A stretch of DNA of 5,354 nt from Lachnospiraceae bacterium (GTDB lineage: Bacteria > Bacillota > Clostridia > Lachnospirales > Lachnospiraceae), in assembly GCA_003446735.1 (NCBI GenBank), contig DMCJ01000180.1:1-5354 (forward strand). Reading direction: 5' to 3'. A program made the position numbers and the translations under genes. The notes beneath the pieces were generated by a model. It saw nothing but the letters and a program-made list of their open reading frames with translations. It was not told the origin of the DNA and searched no databases. Positions 3,650 to 5,354 of the stretch are shown in pieces; the stretch's first letter is position 1; every line of letters begins with the position of its first letter.

Positions 3650-5354
3650 ATGGCTGATTTTAACATAGAAGAGGAATTAAAAAAGCTTCCCCATAATCCG
3701 GGCGTCTATATCATGCATGATGCCAAGGATGCGATCATCTATGTCGGTAAGGCCATAGACTTAAATAAACGCGTGCATTCCTATTTCAGGGAGAGCACAA
3801 AAAAGACCATGAAGATACAGCGCATGGTCTCACTCATAGATCATTTCGAATTCATCTTAACGGATTCCGAGCTTGAGGCTCTGGTGCTCGAGAATAATCT
3901 CATCAAAGAGCACCGCCCCAAGTACAACACGCTGTTAAAGGATGACAAGACATATCCTTATATAAAAGTTACCATGGGAGAGGAGTTTCCGCGACTCCTC
4001 TTTTCGCGTGTCATGAAAAAGGATAAATCAAAGTATTTCGGCCCTTATTCAAGCGCCGGGAGCGTCAGGGATACCATCGAATTATTATCCAAGCTTTTTA
4101 AGATAAGAACATGTAACAGAGTACTGCCGAGAGATATAGGATCAGGGCGGCCGTGCCTTAATCATCATATGAAGCAGTGTGACGCGCCCTGCGCGGGAAA
4201 GATAAGCGTCGAAGAATACAGGGAACATGTGGCAGCAGCACTGGATTTTTTAAACGGTCATTATGCTCCGGTCATAAAGGATCTTGAGGAAAAGATGAAC
4301 AGCGCTTCCGAAGAAATGGACTTCGAAAGGGCGGCCGAGCTGAGAGATCTCTTATCAAGCGTAAAAAGCGTGGCCCAGAAGCAGAAGATCACTGATGCGG
4401 GCGGAGATGATAAAGATGTTATCGCGCTTGCCCAGGATGATGACGACGGAGTTGTCGTGGTATTCTTTGTGCGTAACGGACAGATGATCGGCAGGGAGCA
4501 TTATTACATGAAGGATGCCGGCAGTCAGTCCGAAGATCCGGCCGTTGTGCTTGAAAGCTTTATAAAACAATATTACGCGGGAACGCCGTTCTTACCTTCG
4601 GTGATCCTTCTGTCTCATGAGATCGAGGACGCTTCCCTTATCGAGGACTGGCTTTCCATGAGGAAGGAAGGAAGACGCTTATCCATTGTCGTGCCGAGGA
4701 TCGGTCAGAAGGAAAAGTTTGTAGAGCTCGCAGTCAAAAATGCGGAAAACGTGCTCGCCTCTGATAAAGAGAGGATAAGAAAGGAACATGAAAAGACGCT
4801 CGGGGCCGTAGCCGAGATCGAGAAGATAACAGGCCTTAACGACATCCATCGAATGGAGGCTTTTGATATCTCAAATACGAACGGATTTGAATCCGTCGGT
4901 TCCATGGTCGTCTTTACGGACGGTAAGCCCAAGAGGAGCGATTACAGGAAATTTAAGATAAAGACCGTGGAAGGCCCGAATGATTACGCGAGCATGAAAG
5001 AAGTGCTCACGCGAAGGTTCACCCATGGCATAAACGAAAAGAAAGAGAGACTTGACGCGGGAGAAGATGACCGCTTCGGCAGCTTTTCCACATTCCCCGA
5101 TCTTCTGCTCATGGACGGCGGACGCGGACAGGTCAATATCTGTCTTGAAGTCCTAGAGGAACTCGGGCTTGATATCCCCGTATGCGGGATGGTAAAAGAC
5201 GACCATCACAGGACAAGAGGCTTATATTTTAATAATGTGGAGCTGCCCATAGATACGCATTCCGAGGGCTTTAAGCTAATAACCCGTGTTCAGGATGAGG
5301 CCCATCGCTTCGCGATAGAGTATCATCGTTCCCTTCGCGGCAAGAAGAGCGTAT
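3650..5354 (+). CDS. uvrC: UvrABC excinuclease subunit C (3' end missing)
   Basis: Makes both incisions around a DNA lesion after UvrA/UvrB damage recognition. The frame is open for 568 codons to the window edge; full UvrC is usually about 600 residues or slightly more, so only the C-terminal helix-hairpin-helix part is missing. Domains: N-terminal GIY-YIG nuclease for the 3' incision, with GVY (18-20), YVGKA (31-35), R41 and the ELEALVLENNLIK block (74-86) holding the catalytic glutamate; a four-cysteine cluster C155, C169, C177, C181; the UVR motif that binds UvrB (about 208-242, with FERAAELRD); and the RNase H-like 5' nuclease with the DDH triad D406 (FDISN), D489 (LLMDGG) and H552 (DEAHRFA). 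The ATG at 3650 gives the family-typical opening EEELKKLPHNPGVY. It lies 13 nt after ftsH with no Shine-Dalgarno site, so it is probably read from the ftsH promoter with coupled translation. Confidence 0.97.
   Translation, partial: MADFNIEEELKKLPHNPGVYIMHDAKDAIIYVGKAIDLNKRVHSYFRESTKKTMKIQRMVSLIDHFEFILTDSELEALVLENNLIKEHRPKYNTLLKDDKTYPYIKVTMGEEFPRLLFSRVMKKDKSKYFGPYSSAGSVRDTIELLSKLFKIRTCNRVLPRDIGSGRPCLNHHMKQCDAPCAGKISVEEYREHVAAALDFLNGHYAPVIKDLEEKMNSASEEMDFERAAELRDLLSSVKSVAQKQKITDAGGDDKDVIALAQDDDDGVVVVFFVRNGQMIGREHYYMKDAGSQSEDPAVVLESFIKQYYAGTPFLPSVILLSHEIEDASLIEDWLSMRKEGRRLSIVVPRIGQKEKFVELAVKNAENVLASDKERIRKEHEKTLGAVAEIEKITGLNDIHRMEAFDISNTNGFESVGSMVVFTDGKPKRSDYRKFKIKTVEGPNDYASMKEVLTRRFTHGINEKKERLDAGEDDRFGSFSTFPDLLLMDGGRGQVNICLEVLEELGLDIPVCGMVKDDHHRTRGLYFNNVELPIDTHSEGFKLITRVQDEAHRFAIEYHRSLRGKKSV

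Overview
The window looks like chromosomal DNA of a motile, anaerobic Firmicute, most likely a Lachnospiraceae-type clostridium (Butyrivibrio/Roseburia-like). The grounds are: moderate GC, frequent ATA and AGA/AGG codons, strong AAGGAGGTG-type ribosome binding sites, an FtsH of the subtype I associate with Lachnospiraceae (Asn/Gly-rich N-tail, HEVGH protease motif, charged and Pro/Ala-rich C-tail), and a near-consensus sigma-28 (SigD/FliA) promoter. The genus is an inference from recalled family resemblance, not a database result.

Layout. Positions 1-600 are on the minus strand. A small GIY-YIG nuclease-like protein (211-600) overlaps by 14 nt the start of a membrane sensor, probably a chemoreceptor, of which only the N-terminal 74 codons lie in the window (224 down to 1). 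A 169-bp divergent control region (601-769) holds a sigma-A-like promoter facing left, placed so that the nuclease mRNA could be leaderless, and a sigma-28-like promoter facing right. To the right is an unrecognised 199-residue Ser/Ala-rich helical protein (770-1369), closed by a strong intrinsic terminator (1398-1424).

A second control region (1425-1542) has an 11-bp phased AT-rich repeat directly upstream of a near-perfect housekeeping promoter, and a hairpin at the predicted 5' end of the transcript. It drives ftsH (1543-3636), the membrane AAA+ zinc metalloprotease. Thirteen bases after ftsH, with no visible ribosome binding site, comes uvrC (3650 to the window edge), the incision subunit of nucleotide excision repair. 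Its last domain is cut off by the edge.

How it fits together. The right half is a two-gene housekeeping operon for membrane protein quality control and DNA repair. The left half may be linked to motility: a sigma-28-driven protein of unknown role diverges from a gene pair ending in a likely chemoreceptor. I see no mobile element, CRISPR array, tRNA or rRNA. No wholly new system is evident. The best leads are the sigma-28-controlled orphan protein, the candidate leaderless nuclease gene, and the ftsH leader architecture.
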